Notes: generated from the sequence alone by a model not told the origin. A stretch of DNA of 14,221 bases from an uncultured Collinsella sp. (GCA_958413765.1 CATYVH010000047.1:1-14221), one strand, 5' to 3'. Shown: positions 7,001 through 14,177, numbered from the stretch's first letter. A program made the numbers and translations.

Positions 7001-7214
7001 CAAGGGTCCCCCCTCTCGCGACGTGCAAAATCGCGAGTATTCTGCAAACTCCACCGTTCCGGATGCCTCTCAGAGACGAAAAAGCAAGAAACAGCCCCCG
7101 TTTTAGCGTCATCAGAGCCAAAACGGGGGCTGTTCCATGCTTCACCCAGCTGGTAAAAGCCTTTACCTTGCTGAATACTCTCAATTTTGCACGGCGCAGG
7201 CGGGGGTACCTTTG
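7001..7214. repeat. 214-bp imperfect foldback enclosing the tex/transaldolase terminator
   Basis: The stretch 7001–7047 matches the reverse complement of 7168–7214 at about 38 of 47 positions by eye. The best blocks are CGTGCAAAAT and GAGTATTC at 7022–7042. Such long mismatched arms look like two diverged copies of one repeat lying head to head, or an old palindromic element. The left arm starts ten bases after the tex stop codon. Confidence 0.65.
7090..7134. terminator. Strong hairpin terminator shared by convergent tex and transaldolase genes
   Basis: AACAGCCCCCGTTTT (7090–7104) pairs perfectly over 15 bp with AAAACGGGGGCTGTT (7120–7134), with a 15-base loop. Read on the minus strand, the stem is followed by a T-rich run (TTTCTTGCTTTTT), so it fits best as the terminator of the transaldolase transcript. 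On the plus strand it ends with only TT but could still stop tex transcription, because A- and T-rich arms flank the GC core. Confidence 0.8.
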
Positions 7215-7217
7215 TCC

Positions 7218-7236
7218 ACGGCAGGATATGGAAGCC
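7218..7236 (-). repeat. Direct repeat: stray copy of the transaldolase 3' end
   Basis: ACGGCAGGATATGGAAGCC matches 7374–7392 (ACGGCAAGATATGGAAGCC), the last six codons of the transaldolase gene, at 18 of 19 positions. On the minus strand it would read GFHILP followed by Trp where the gene has its stop. The two copies are offset by 156 bp and flank the hairpin at 7270–7341. Confidence 0.75.
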
Positions 7237-7269
7237 TATCACCAACCTACCGGCAAGCTCGTGTCGGCA

Positions 7270-7341
7270 GCCCCGGCCTTTCCTTTGCCTAGCGCGACCC
7301 TCGCGAAGCGCGTGAGCGATAGGGAAAGGAAAGGCCGGGGC
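7270..7341. repeat. 22-base-arm hairpin element
   Basis: Arms 7270–7291 and 7320–7341 are complementary at 21 of 22 positions; the first 17 bases GCCCCGGCCTTTCCTTT pair without a break. The 28-base loop contains further CGCG repeats that can pair among themselves. It lies 31 bases past the transaldolase stop on the minus strand. No T-run follows the stem, so it may protect or end the mRNA but is not a canonical terminator. The arm length suggests a repeat element. Confidence 0.75.
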
Positions 7342-7371
7342 GAACAACCCGCGATGTAGTCAGTGTTCGCG

Positions 7372-8076
7372 TTACGGCAAGATATGGAAGCCGAGCGAGG
7401 CGATATCCTTGGCAAAACCGCGCACGGTATCGAGCGAAACCTCGTACGGGTCACGGCCGATGTTCTTGCGCTTGGCCAGAATACTGTTGGGCACCGTGAT
7501 GATCTGGCAGCCGCAGGCCTGCGCCTGGTAAATGTTGATAAGCTCACGCGTGGATGCCCACAGGACCTCGCAGTTGGGCTTGGCGGCGGCCTTCTTGACC
7601 GACTCCGTCATAAACGGAATGGGGTCGACGCCGGTATCGGCGATGCGGCCGGCAAAGAGCGAGATGATGGACGGTGTCTCGGCATCAACGGCCTCGACCA
7701 TCTCGTCGACCTGCGTAGGCGTAAAGATGGTGGTGACGTTGACCTTGATGCCATCGGCCGAAAGCTTGCGCACCAGCTCGGCGGTGGACTCGCCCTTGGT
7801 AGTCACGCACGGAATCTTGACGTAGACGTTCTCGGCCCAGGTAGCGATCTCGCGGGCCTCGACCTCCATGGTCTCGACGTCGTCGGCAAAGACCTCAAAC
7901 GAGACGGACACATCGGTGATGTGGGCCAGGACCTCCTTGGCAAACGCGCGGTAATCCGTCACGCCGCCCTTCTTCATAAGGGACGGGTTGGTCGTGAAAC
8001 CCTGAACGTTGCCGTTCTCGTACATGTCGAGCATGCCCTCGAGGTTTGCACCGTCAGCGAACACCTTGATTGCCAT
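7372..8076 (-). CDS. Transaldolase of the small (TalC/FSA-like) subfamily
   Basis: A 234-residue class I aldolase-fold protein. MAIKVFADGANLEGM carries the catalytic Asp (D8), QGFTTNPSL at 25–33 is the family signature, and VYVKIPC holds the Schiff-base Lys87. Transaldolases swap a three-carbon dihydroxyacetone unit between sugar phosphates in the non-oxidative pentose phosphate pathway. Position 61 (SFEVFA) is Glu, where fructose-6-phosphate aldolase of E. coli has Gln59; from family knowledge Glu here favours transaldolase over aldolase chemistry. The ATG at 8076 is chosen because AAAGGAA lies eight bases upstream and the protein then begins as the family does; a GTG at 8100 would add eight residues. 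It is 193 bp downstream of a HAD phosphatase on the same strand, probably with its own promoter. Confidence 0.93.
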   Translation of the reverse strand: MAIKVFADGANLEGMLDMYENGNVQGFTTNPSLMKKGGVTDYRAFAKEVLAHITDVSVSFEVFADDVETMEVEAREIATWAENVYVKIPCVTTKGESTAELVRKLSADGIKVNVTTIFTPTQVDEMVEAVDAETPSIISLFAGRIADTGVDPIPFMTESVKKAAAKPNCEVLWASTRELINIYQAQACGCQIITVPNSILAKRKNIGRDPYEVSLDTVRGFAKDIASLGFHILP

Positions 8077-8269
8077 CTGCCTGATTCCTTTCGCTTGCAC
8101 ACGGCCGGTAAACTGCTAAACACTTTACCTACGTTTATCAAGGCGTGAACTGCGGTTTTTTATCTTCTCGGCGAACGGTATAAACACCTCAGTATTTGGA
8201 TTGATAAATCGATTGAGCATGCAAAAGCAAAGAGTCGCAGTTTGAGCAAACGTCAGAAGGCGAGATTCA
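8077..8269 (-). promoter_or_regulatory. AT-rich upstream region of the transaldolase gene
   Basis: This 193-bp gap is noticeably richer in A and T than its surroundings, and probably carries the transaldolase promoter. On the minus strand TTCACG, 16 bases, then TAAAGT gives one weak candidate; TTGATA, 17 bases, then TAGCAG is another. An imperfect inverted pair (CGTTTATCAAGG...ACTGCGG at 8132–8155 against TCGCAGTTTGAGCAAACG at 8235–8252) could end the upstream phosphatase transcript. Nothing here is certain. Confidence 0.35.
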
Positions 8270-9097
8270 TTAGATGAGGCCAAAATGGCGCATCGCTGTG
8301 ACGGTGCCATCGTGTGCGACATCGTCGGTCACGTAGTCGGCGACTGCCTTGACCTCGGGCATGGCGTTGCCCATGGCTACAGCCGTCTCGACGGCGGCGA
8401 GCATACCCAGATCGTTGCCGGAATCGCCAAAGCCAAAGGTGCGCGCGTTGCCGGTGCGACCCAGGTATTCCAGCGCTCGCGCCACGCCCACGCCCTTGTC
8501 GATGCCCTTGGGGCTCAGCTCGCGATTCTGACCACCGGTGTTGCACAGCTCAAACTCGCGCTCGATAAAGCCGTCATCGTTGGCTACGCGAGCCAGGTCG
8601 TACGCGTTAATGCACACCTTGCCTACGCGCAAGCGGCCATCGATGCGCATCTGATCGGTGCCATGCACCACGCCGGCGCCTAGCAGAAATGACTGTTCGA
8701 CACCAACTGGCTCAAGTGAATAGGTGGCACCGTTCGTCTCGAACAATGCCTCGCCGCCCGCCACAGTAATGCGACGCGCGAGCTCCTCAACAATGTCCTC
8801 GTCAATGCAGTCCTCGTGTGCCACGCGGCCCTCGACCTCGAGCGTGGCCCCCGCCATGGCAACGATACCCGCCGGGTTCAGCGCGCGCAGGCCATCGGCA
8901 ATCAGCCACAAGGGGCGACCCGTGCAGATAAATGCCTGGTGACCCGCATTGCGCAGGCGACCAAATGCATCGACAACGGCCTTCGACGGATGGATTGCAT
9001 TGAAGTCCTTATCGGTCATATCGTCGGGATCGAACGACGTCAGCGTGCCGTCCACGTCAAAAAAGAGCACAGCGGGTTCGGGACACGCATCAATCAT
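8270..9097 (-). CDS. HAD-superfamily hydrolase, Cof-type phosphatase
   Basis: A 275-residue protein with all four HAD motifs. Motif I FFDVDGTL has nucleophile D14 and D16; motif II ICTGRP has T59; motif III has Lys201 in GIDKG; motif IV GFGDSGNDLGML has D225/D229. The large insert between motifs II and III is the type C2 cap of Cof/YidA-like enzymes, which dephosphorylate sugar phosphates and similar small phosphoesters in the cytoplasm. The ATG at 9097 is preceded by AAAGGA at six bases; an upstream start at 9133 would add 12 residues with no family match. It is divergent from the rRNA methyltransferase gene and upstream of the transaldolase, so a role in sugar-phosphate turnover is plausible. 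The exact substrate cannot be told. Confidence 0.92.
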   Translation of the reverse strand: MIDACPEPAVLFFDVDGTLTSFDPDDMTDKDFNAIHPSKAVVDAFGRLRNAGHQAFICTGRPLWLIADGLRALNPAGIVAMAGATLEVEGRVAHEDCIDEDIVEELARRITVAGGEALFETNGATYSLEPVGVEQSFLLGAGVVHGTDQMRIDGRLRVGKVCINAYDLARVANDDGFIEREFELCNTGGQNRELSPKGIDKGVGVARALEYLGRTGNARTFGFGDSGNDLGMLAAVETAVAMGNAMPEVKAVADYVTDDVAHDGTVTAMRHFGLI

Positions 9098-9135
9098 ATG
9101 GGTTCCTTTCGAGGATAAGGGCAAACGAAGCATCC

Positions 9136-9145
9136 ATCATATAAT
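9136..9145. promoter_or_regulatory. Overlapping divergent -10 elements for the HAD and rRNA methyltransferase genes
   Basis: A perfect TATAAT at 9140–9145 points along the plus strand, 27 bases before the methyltransferase ATG. Read on the minus strand, the overlapping TATGAT (9141–9136) is a five-of-six -10 for the phosphatase gene. Neither has a recognisable -35. The whole intergenic gap is only 75 bp, so the two promoters must share or exclude each other. Confidence 0.5.
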
Positions 9146-9172
9146 GGAGCGACGCAACCAGAGAGGTCACCC

Positions 9173-11740
9173 ATGGAATTTTACGCAAGCTGCCCCGAGG
9201 GCTTTGAGTCCGCACTCGCCGATGAGCTTAAACGCCTCGGGCTTTCGCATGTCCGCCGCCTGAAGGGCCGCGCTACATTTGAGGGCGAGCTCGAAGAAGG
9301 CTACCGCGCCTGCCTGTGGTCGCGCCTGGCCAGCCGCGTGTTTGTGGTGCTCGGGCGCTTTGGGGCACAGGATGCCGATGAGTTGTACGACAGCGTTTAC
9401 GACATCGCCTGGGAGAACATCGTCCGCCCCGGCGCCACCATCGCCATTACCGCCCGCGGCGTGACCGAGCAGCTGCGCAACACGCGCTTCTCGGCCCTGC
9501 GTGCCAAAGACGCGCTGTGCGACCGCCTGGCCGAGACCACGGGACGTCGCGCCGATGTCGATGCCGCCGACCCCGATGTTCACCTACTGCTTTCGCTGCG
9601 CCAGCGCCGCGCGAGCATAAGCCTAGACCTTTCGGGCGACCCGCTGTTCAAACGCCTGCCGCCCGCTGCGACTCGTGCCGACGAGGGCGCACACGTGTTG
9701 CGCCCCGACTACGCCGCCCTGGTGCTGGCGCAGGTCGGCTGGACCGCACTATGCGAGCGCGAGCTGACGGCCGACGATTACGAGAACGAAGCCCTTCCCA
9801 CGCTGATCGATGCCTCGTGCGCCGGCGGCGGTCTGCTGCTGGAGGCCGTGAACATTCTGACCGACCGCGCCCCGGGCGCCGCACGCGAGCGCTGGGGCTT
9901 TGAGGGCTGGCAGCTGCACGATGCCGCCCTGTGGGAGCAGCTGCTTGCCGAGGCGCGCGGGCGCGAGGCGGCAGCGCGCGAGCGCCAGGCGCGCATCGTG
10001 GCCGTGGATGTTGACCCCGCCGCCCGCAAGACCGCTGAGCGCATGGTTAAATGTGCCGGCTACAAGCGCTTTGTCGATTTTTGCGCCGCCAAGTCCGCCA
10101 CCGTACTGGACCACGCGGGCGCTGTCGCCGGCGCCGCCGTGGTCGCGGACACCACCGAGACGCCGCTTTCGCTCATGCACGACGCCATGACGCTCATCGG
10201 CGAGCTGCGCCGCGCGCCCGAGCTTGCCGCGGCACCGGTCGCCGCGCTCACCCGCGACGGATTGCTAGCCCGCGCGCTCCACACCGAGCCCGAGTGCTCA
10301 ATCGCCGTCATGCCCAACAACGAAGAGGCGACCGTCGAAGTCTGGCCTTCACTCGACCACGCCGCCGCAGCGTTTGAGGCTGCGACCAGCGCAAACACCG
10401 AGGGCGAGACCGCGGATGCCAACGAAGTCAACGATGAAGCCGCCGCTTCCGCCATGCCCGAGCCTGCCGCCATGCTCGACCTGGGCGACGGCAAGCCGCT
10501 GCCCGTGCTCATCCCCGAGTCCGAGCAGTTCGCCAACCGCCTGCGCAAGAATGCCCGTCTGCGCCGCAAGTGGGCCAGGCGCGAGGGCGTGAGCTGCTAC
10601 CGCGTCTACGATGCCGACCTGCCCGACTACTCCGCCGCTATCGACCTGTACGAGGGTTGCCCGCAGACGCCGGGCCGCTGGCTCGTCATCGCCGAATACG
10701 CCGCGCCCAAGACCATCGACCCCGCACTGGCCCAGGCCCGTATGCTCGACATTCTGGCCATCGCGCCGCGCATCCTAGATGTTCCCGCCGAGCATGTGCA
10801 CGCCAAGGCCCGCATGCGTTCGCGTGGCGGCTCGCAGTACGGCAAGCAGGGCGCCGGCAAGGGCGCATCGGGCGAGCGCGCCAATATCGCGCGTCGTCGC
10901 CTGCCGCTCATCGAAGAGGGCGGCCTCACCTTTGCCGTCAACTTTGACGACTACCTGGACGTCGGCATCTTCTTGGACCACCGCGTCACCCGCAACCTGG
11001 TGCGCGAGCACGCCAAGCAGGCGCGCCGCTTCCTCAATCTGTTTGCCTACACCGGCACTGCCACCTGCTACGCGGCCGATGGCGGCGTCGAGGAGACCGT
11101 GACGGTCGACCTCTCCAATACCTATCTGGACTGGGCCGAGCGCAACATGCGCCAGAACGGCTTTGTGGGGCCTCAGCATCATTTTGTGCGCGACGACGTG
11201 CTCGCCTGGATTCGCGACCAGCGCCAGACGCGCAACCGCTGGGACCTGATCTTTGTCGACCCGCCCACGTTCTCGAACTCCTCCAAGATGGGCCGCCGCA
11301 CCTGGGATGTCCAGCGCGACCATGTTGAGCTTTTGGCCGGCGTATCGCGCCTGCTCGCGCAGGGCGGCCATGCCATCTTTAGCTGCAACCTGCGCGGCTT
11401 CCGCCCCGAAACGCGCAAGCTCGCCCGCGCGGGCGTGGTGCTGGAGGACATTACGGCGCAGACCATCCCCGAGGACTTCGCGCGCAACCAGAAGGTGCAC
11501 CACTGCTACATCGTGCGCCGCCTGCCCATCGAGGACGCCATGGCCGAGGTCGGCTTTAGCGCCGAGGAAATTGCCGAGCGCGTCGAGGAACTACGCAACC
11601 CCGAGGCCCGCAAGCCTCGCGCAACGGCGCCCGCGCACGCGCAGGCAGGCGACCGGGGGCCGCGCGGCAACGGCAAGCCTGACTCCGCCGGCAAGCCCAA
11701 AAAGAAGAAGTTCTACGCCAGCAAGCCCAAGGGCAGATAA
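9173..11740 (+). CDS. rlmL: Fused 23S rRNA methyltransferase of the RlmKL type, with a degenerate RlmL half
   Basis: An 855-residue protein colinear with E. coli RlmKL (702 residues). Residues 1 to about 165 are the N-terminal region with THUMP domain (MEFYASCPEGFESALADELK, SRLASRVFVVLG). The first methyltransferase domain follows, but its SAM motif, DPMCGSGT in E. coli, reads DASCAGGG (213–220), and the NPPYG catalytic motif is absent, the aligned place reading VVADTTETPL (323–332). An Ala/Glu-rich linker (about 395–460) leads to the C-terminal RlmK domain: FLNLFAYTGTATCYA (620–634) binds SAM and FVDPPTFSNS (694–703) is intact. The last ~50 residues form a basic tail ending KPKKKKFYASKPKGR, absent from E. 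coli. RlmK makes m7G2069 and RlmL m2G2445 in E. coli numbering. The ATG follows GAGAGG by six bases. The m7G activity seems likely; the m2G activity is doubtful. Confidence 0.93.
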   Translation: MEFYASCPEGFESALADELKRLGLSHVRRLKGRATFEGELEEGYRACLWSRLASRVFVVLGRFGAQDADELYDSVYDIAWENIVRPGATIAITARGVTEQLRNTRFSALRAKDALCDRLAETTGRRADVDAADPDVHLLLSLRQRRASISLDLSGDPLFKRLPPAATRADEGAHVLRPDYAALVLAQVGWTALCERELTADDYENEALPTLIDASCAGGGLLLEAVNILTDRAPGAARERWGFEGWQLHDAALWEQLLAEARGREAAARERQARIVAVDVDPAARKTAERMVKCAGYKRFVDFCAAKSATVLDHAGAVAGAAVVADTTETPLSLMHDAMTLIGELRRAPELAAAPVAALTRDGLLARALHTEPECSIAVMPNNEEATVEVWPSLDHAAAAFEAATSANTEGETADANEVNDEAAASAMPEPAAMLDLGDGKPLPVLIPESEQFANRLRKNARLRRKWARREGVSCYRVYDADLPDYSAAIDLYEGCPQTPGRWLVIAEYAAPKTIDPALAQARMLDILAIAPRILDVPAEHVHAKARMRSRGGSQYGKQGAGKGASGERANIARRRLPLIEEGGLTFAVNFDDYLDVGIFLDHRVTRNLVREHAKQARRFLNLFAYTGTATCYAADGGVEETVTVDLSNTYLDWAERNMRQNGFVGPQHHFVRDDVLAWIRDQRQTRNRWDLIFVDPPTFSNSSKMGRRTWDVQRDHVELLAGVSRLLAQGGHAIFSCNLRGFRPETRKLARAGVVLEDITAQTIPEDFARNQKVHHCYIVRRLPIEDAMAEVGFSAEEIAERVEELRNPEARKPRATAPAHAQAGDRGPRGNGKPDSAGKPKKKKFYASKPKGR

Positions 11741-11743
11741 CAA

Positions 11744-11810
11744 AGTTGCGGTGGAATACGGACCGTTTTGCCTGGAATTGGGCAAATATAGACCGTATTC
11801 CACCGCAACT
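11744..11810. terminator. Long hairpin between convergent rlmKL and kdpE
   Basis: AGTTGCGGTGGAATACGG (11744–11761) is the exact reverse complement of CCGTATTCCACCGCAACT (11793–11810). Inside it TTTGCC (11767–11772) pairs with GGCAAA (11781–11786). The left arm starts four bases after the rlmKL stop; the right arm ends 24 bases before the kdpE stop. It could act as a bidirectional transcript end, but has no T-run on either side, and its length also fits a repetitive palindromic element. Confidence 0.6.
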
Positions 11811-11833
11811 CATAGTGGGATGGTGGCGCCGAC

Positions 11834-12547
11834 CTATCCCTGGGTGACCAATCGGTAACCGATACCCACGTGCGTTTGGATATAGCGCGGATGCGCGGGG
11901 TCGGACTCGATCTTCTTACGCAACGTGCCCATAAAGACACGCAGGCTCGCCAGGTCGCTCTTAGTCGCCGTGCCCCAAATCTCGTGCAGGATATATTGGT
12001 GCGTCAGCACCTTGTCGGCGTTGTGCGCCAGCAGGCACAAGAGCTTGTACTCGATCGGCGTCAGATGCAGTTCCTCGCCATCCATCGTGGCGATGCCGGC
12101 ATCAAAGTCGATATGCAGCTCGCCGGTATCGAACGAGCCCTCGGAGGCAACACCGCCCGTTTGCGCATACGAAAGGCGGCGGAGGGTGGTGCGAATGCGC
12201 GCGAGCAGCTCCTCGACCGAAAACGGCTTAGTCAGGTAGTCATCGGCGCCGGCATCGAGCGCTCGGATCTTGTCCGCGTCCTCGCTGCGCGCCGAAACCA
12301 CGATGATCGGCATGCCCGACCACGCGCGCACCGACTCCACCACCTTGACGCCGTCCATATCGGGCAGGCCCAGATCGAGCAGCACAATGCTCGGCGCCTG
12401 CGACGAAGCGGCGGCGATGGCGGCGTGGGCGGTCTCCACAGCCATATGGCGCAAACCGTGCGCCTCGAGCGCGGCGACGATAAGGTTGCGGACGGCGGGA
12501 TCGTCCTCAACGACCAAGATGAGCGGTTTCACGGCAGAGTTCGGCAC
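11834..12547 (-). CDS. kdpE: Response regulator KdpE, OmpR/PhoB family
   Basis: A 237-residue two-domain regulator. The receiver (about 8–122) has the acidic pocket E14/D15/D16, phosphoacceptor D58 (VLLDLGLPDMDG), S85 and K107 (DYLTKPF). The C-terminal winged helix (about 145–235) has HLTPIEYKLLCLL and ends RYIQTHVGIGYRLV. HLTPIEYKLL with the KDLASLR-like 'KSDLASLRVFMGTLRKKIE' segment is characteristic of KdpE. The start is GTG 12547, with AAGGAG seven bases upstream; an in-frame ATG at 12592 would lie inside kdpD and lacks a ribosome site. Only four bases separate it from the kdpD stop, so the two are co-transcribed and probably translationally coupled. In known systems phosphorylated KdpE activates the high-affinity K+ pump operon kdpFABC, which is not in this window. 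Confidence 0.93.
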   Translation of the reverse strand: MPNSAVKPLILVVEDDPAVRNLIVAALEAHGLRHMAVETAHAAIAAASSQAPSIVLLDLGLPDMDGVKVVESVRAWSGMPIIVVSARSEDADKIRALDAGADDYLTKPFSVEELLARIRTTLRRLSYAQTGGVASEGSFDTGELHIDFDAGIATMDGEELHLTPIEYKLLCLLAHNADKVLTHQYILHEIWGTATKSDLASLRVFMGTLRKKIESDPAHPRYIQTHVGIGYRLVTQG

Positions 12548-12551
12548 AGCG

Positions 12552-14177
12552 CTACTCCTTATCAAACGAAACATCGGCGGCGGGAAGCTCAATCGTAAAG
12601 ACCGAACCGTGCGGGTCCGCCGCGGTAACCTCTATGCTACCGCCATGTGCCAGCGCAATGGAGCGGCAGAGCGAAAGCCCCAAGCCCACACTGCGGCAGC
12701 TGTCGGCCAGGCCATGGTTGGCGGTGTAGAACGACTCAAAGATTCGCTCGCGGTCCTCGGGCGCAATGCCCGGGCCATCATCAGCAACCGAGCACGCCAC
12801 GCATCCATCATGGACGCCAATCGAGATTACGATATGCGAGCCCGCAGGCGTATAGGCGATGGCGTTGTTCACCAGATTGACCACCAGCTGCACCATCAGG
12901 CGCGCGTCGACGTTGACGAGCGCCGGCTCATCGCACGCCACCACCTTAAGGTCGTGCTCGCGCACGGCCGGGTTCACGTGGCGCAGCGCCTCCTCGACGA
13001 TATCGTCCATGAGCTCGAGCGTGGTCGACAGGCGCATACCGCCACCCTCGAGCTTGGTGATGGCGAGCAGATTCTCGACAGTGGCGTTGAGCCATTGCGC
13101 GTCCGAGCGAATGGATAGGAGCATGCCGCGGCGTGTCTGGTCGTCGAGCACGGCCGTGCCGGTCGAGCCCTGGTCGAGCAGCACATCGACATTACCCGAA
13201 ATACTGGTAAGCGGCGTGCGCAGGTCGTGCGAGATGGAGCGCAGTAAGTTGGCGCGCAGCTGCTCGTTTTTAGCGAGCACCGCCGCCTCCTCGCGAGCCT
13301 CCATGGCGCGGGCGCGATCGAGCGCCAGCTCGCCTTCGCTCACGATGGCATCGGCAAGCGTCCGCTCCTCGGGCGTCAGCGCATCGGGCTCGGCGACAAT
13401 GGCGAACACCCCCACCACCGAGGCGGGATCGCCCGCGCGCACCATGGTGTCGCCCGAGCGCACGGTCAGGTATATGCCGTAGAACGCCGAGGCGCCATAG
13501 GTGGCATCGAGCGGCGTTCCCACATAGGCGGACGCCGAGAGCCGCGGCGGCATCTGCGGCGCCAGCTGGTGTACCGGCGCGGCATCGCCCACGGCCGTGT
13601 ACGTCGTGCGCGGCAGCAGGTCATCGTTATCGGCATCGGCGCTATACCACACGACCGGACAGTCCGAAAGACGCGCCAGCTGCGTTGCCATAGCGTGCAC
13701 AATCTGTTGCTGATCGCCACACCGCTGCAGCATGCGGTTGGTCTCGAGCACCATCTGCGTGCGACGGTCGCTGGCGGCAGCCTGCGCCAAGGCGCGGCGC
13801 AGGGCCAGCGCGATCGAGCTCGATACGAGCGAGACCGCAAACATGATAAAGAACATGCCGGGATAGGCGCGGTCGATAAACGACAGCGCGTAGCGCGGGT
13901 CGACAAACAAGAAGTTGTAGAGCGCCACGGCGGCAGCCGAGCTCAGCAGGCAGTACAGGCGGCTCCAGGTAAAAAAAGCGCACAGCTGCACGGCGAACAC
14001 ATAGACGATCATGATGCTCGGCGCGAGCCCCGGATGGTCGAGCAGCGCGCCCACAATCGTCGCCGCGGCTAGCAGCCCCGCCGATACGCAGGCGTCATAC
14101 AGAGGGCTGCGGCGCGTCAGCGTTGTACGCCGCCACCAAAAGTTCTCGGCAATATCGCCGTCCGCACGGACGTCCAT
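12552..14177 (-). CDS. kdpD: Sensor histidine kinase KdpD, lacking the N-terminal cytoplasmic domain
   Basis: A 541-residue kinase that begins at the membrane domain. Four hydrophobic segments lie at about 27–130 (DUF4118, with FAVQLCAFFT and LYNFLFVDPRYALSF typical of KdpD). A GAF-like region follows (about 145–290), then HisKA with SISHDLRTPLTS (His317), and the ATPase domain with N438 in NLVNNAIAYTP, DDGPG (466–470) and GLGLS (498–502). Full-length KdpD is about 890 residues and starts with a KdpD sensor domain and a universal-stress-like domain; both are missing. An in-frame TGA 24 bases upstream of the ATG rules out a longer frame within the visible sequence. The ATG has only a distant GAGAGGGG ribosome site. 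It forms an operon with kdpE and should sense K+ or ionic conditions from the membrane. Confidence 0.9.
   Translation of the reverse strand: MDVRADGDIAENFWWRRTTLTRRSPLYDACVSAGLLAAATIVGALLDHPGLAPSIMIVYVFAVQLCAFFTWSRLYCLLSSAAAVALYNFLFVDPRYALSFIDRAYPGMFFIMFAVSLVSSSIALALRRALAQAAASDRRTQMVLETNRMLQRCGDQQQIVHAMATQLARLSDCPVVWYSADADNDDLLPRTTYTAVGDAAPVHQLAPQMPPRLSASAYVGTPLDATYGASAFYGIYLTVRSGDTMVRAGDPASVVGVFAIVAEPDALTPEERTLADAIVSEGELALDRARAMEAREEAAVLAKNEQLRANLLRSISHDLRTPLTSISGNVDVLLDQGSTGTAVLDDQTRRGMLLSIRSDAQWLNATVENLLAITKLEGGGMRLSTTLELMDDIVEEALRHVNPAVREHDLKVVACDEPALVNVDARLMVQLVVNLVNNAIAYTPAGSHIVISIGVHDGCVACSVADDGPGIAPEDRERIFESFYTANHGLADSCRSVGLGLSLCRSIALAHGGSIEVTAADPHGSVFTIELPAADVSFDKE

Larger units (their letters stand above)
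6991..7371. other. 381-bp gene-free stretch of nested repeats between tex and the transaldolase gene
   Basis: The two flanking genes converge here. No coding potential is convincing. The stretch holds a 47-base-arm imperfect inverted repeat (7001–7047/7168–7214), a 15-bp perfect terminator-like hairpin nested inside it, a small GGTAAA/TTTACC hairpin (7152–7167), a copy of the last codons of the transaldolase gene (7218–7236) and a 22-base-arm hairpin (7270–7341). Confidence 0.85.

Noticed and set aside
6655..7347. 230-residue minus-strand open frame containing GFHILP
   Set aside because: It spans the end of tex, the repeats and the hairpin; GFHILP comes only from the stray 19-bp copy of the transaldolase end, so it is not a gene or a whole pseudogene.
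7001..7392. CRISPR array
   Set aside because: The repeats are inverted or occur only twice, with no regular spacing and no spacers or cas genes.
8125..8322. 65-residue minus-strand open frame between the HAD and transaldolase genes
   Set aside because: It overlaps the end of the HAD gene in another frame, lacks a ribosome site and covers the AT-rich promoter region.
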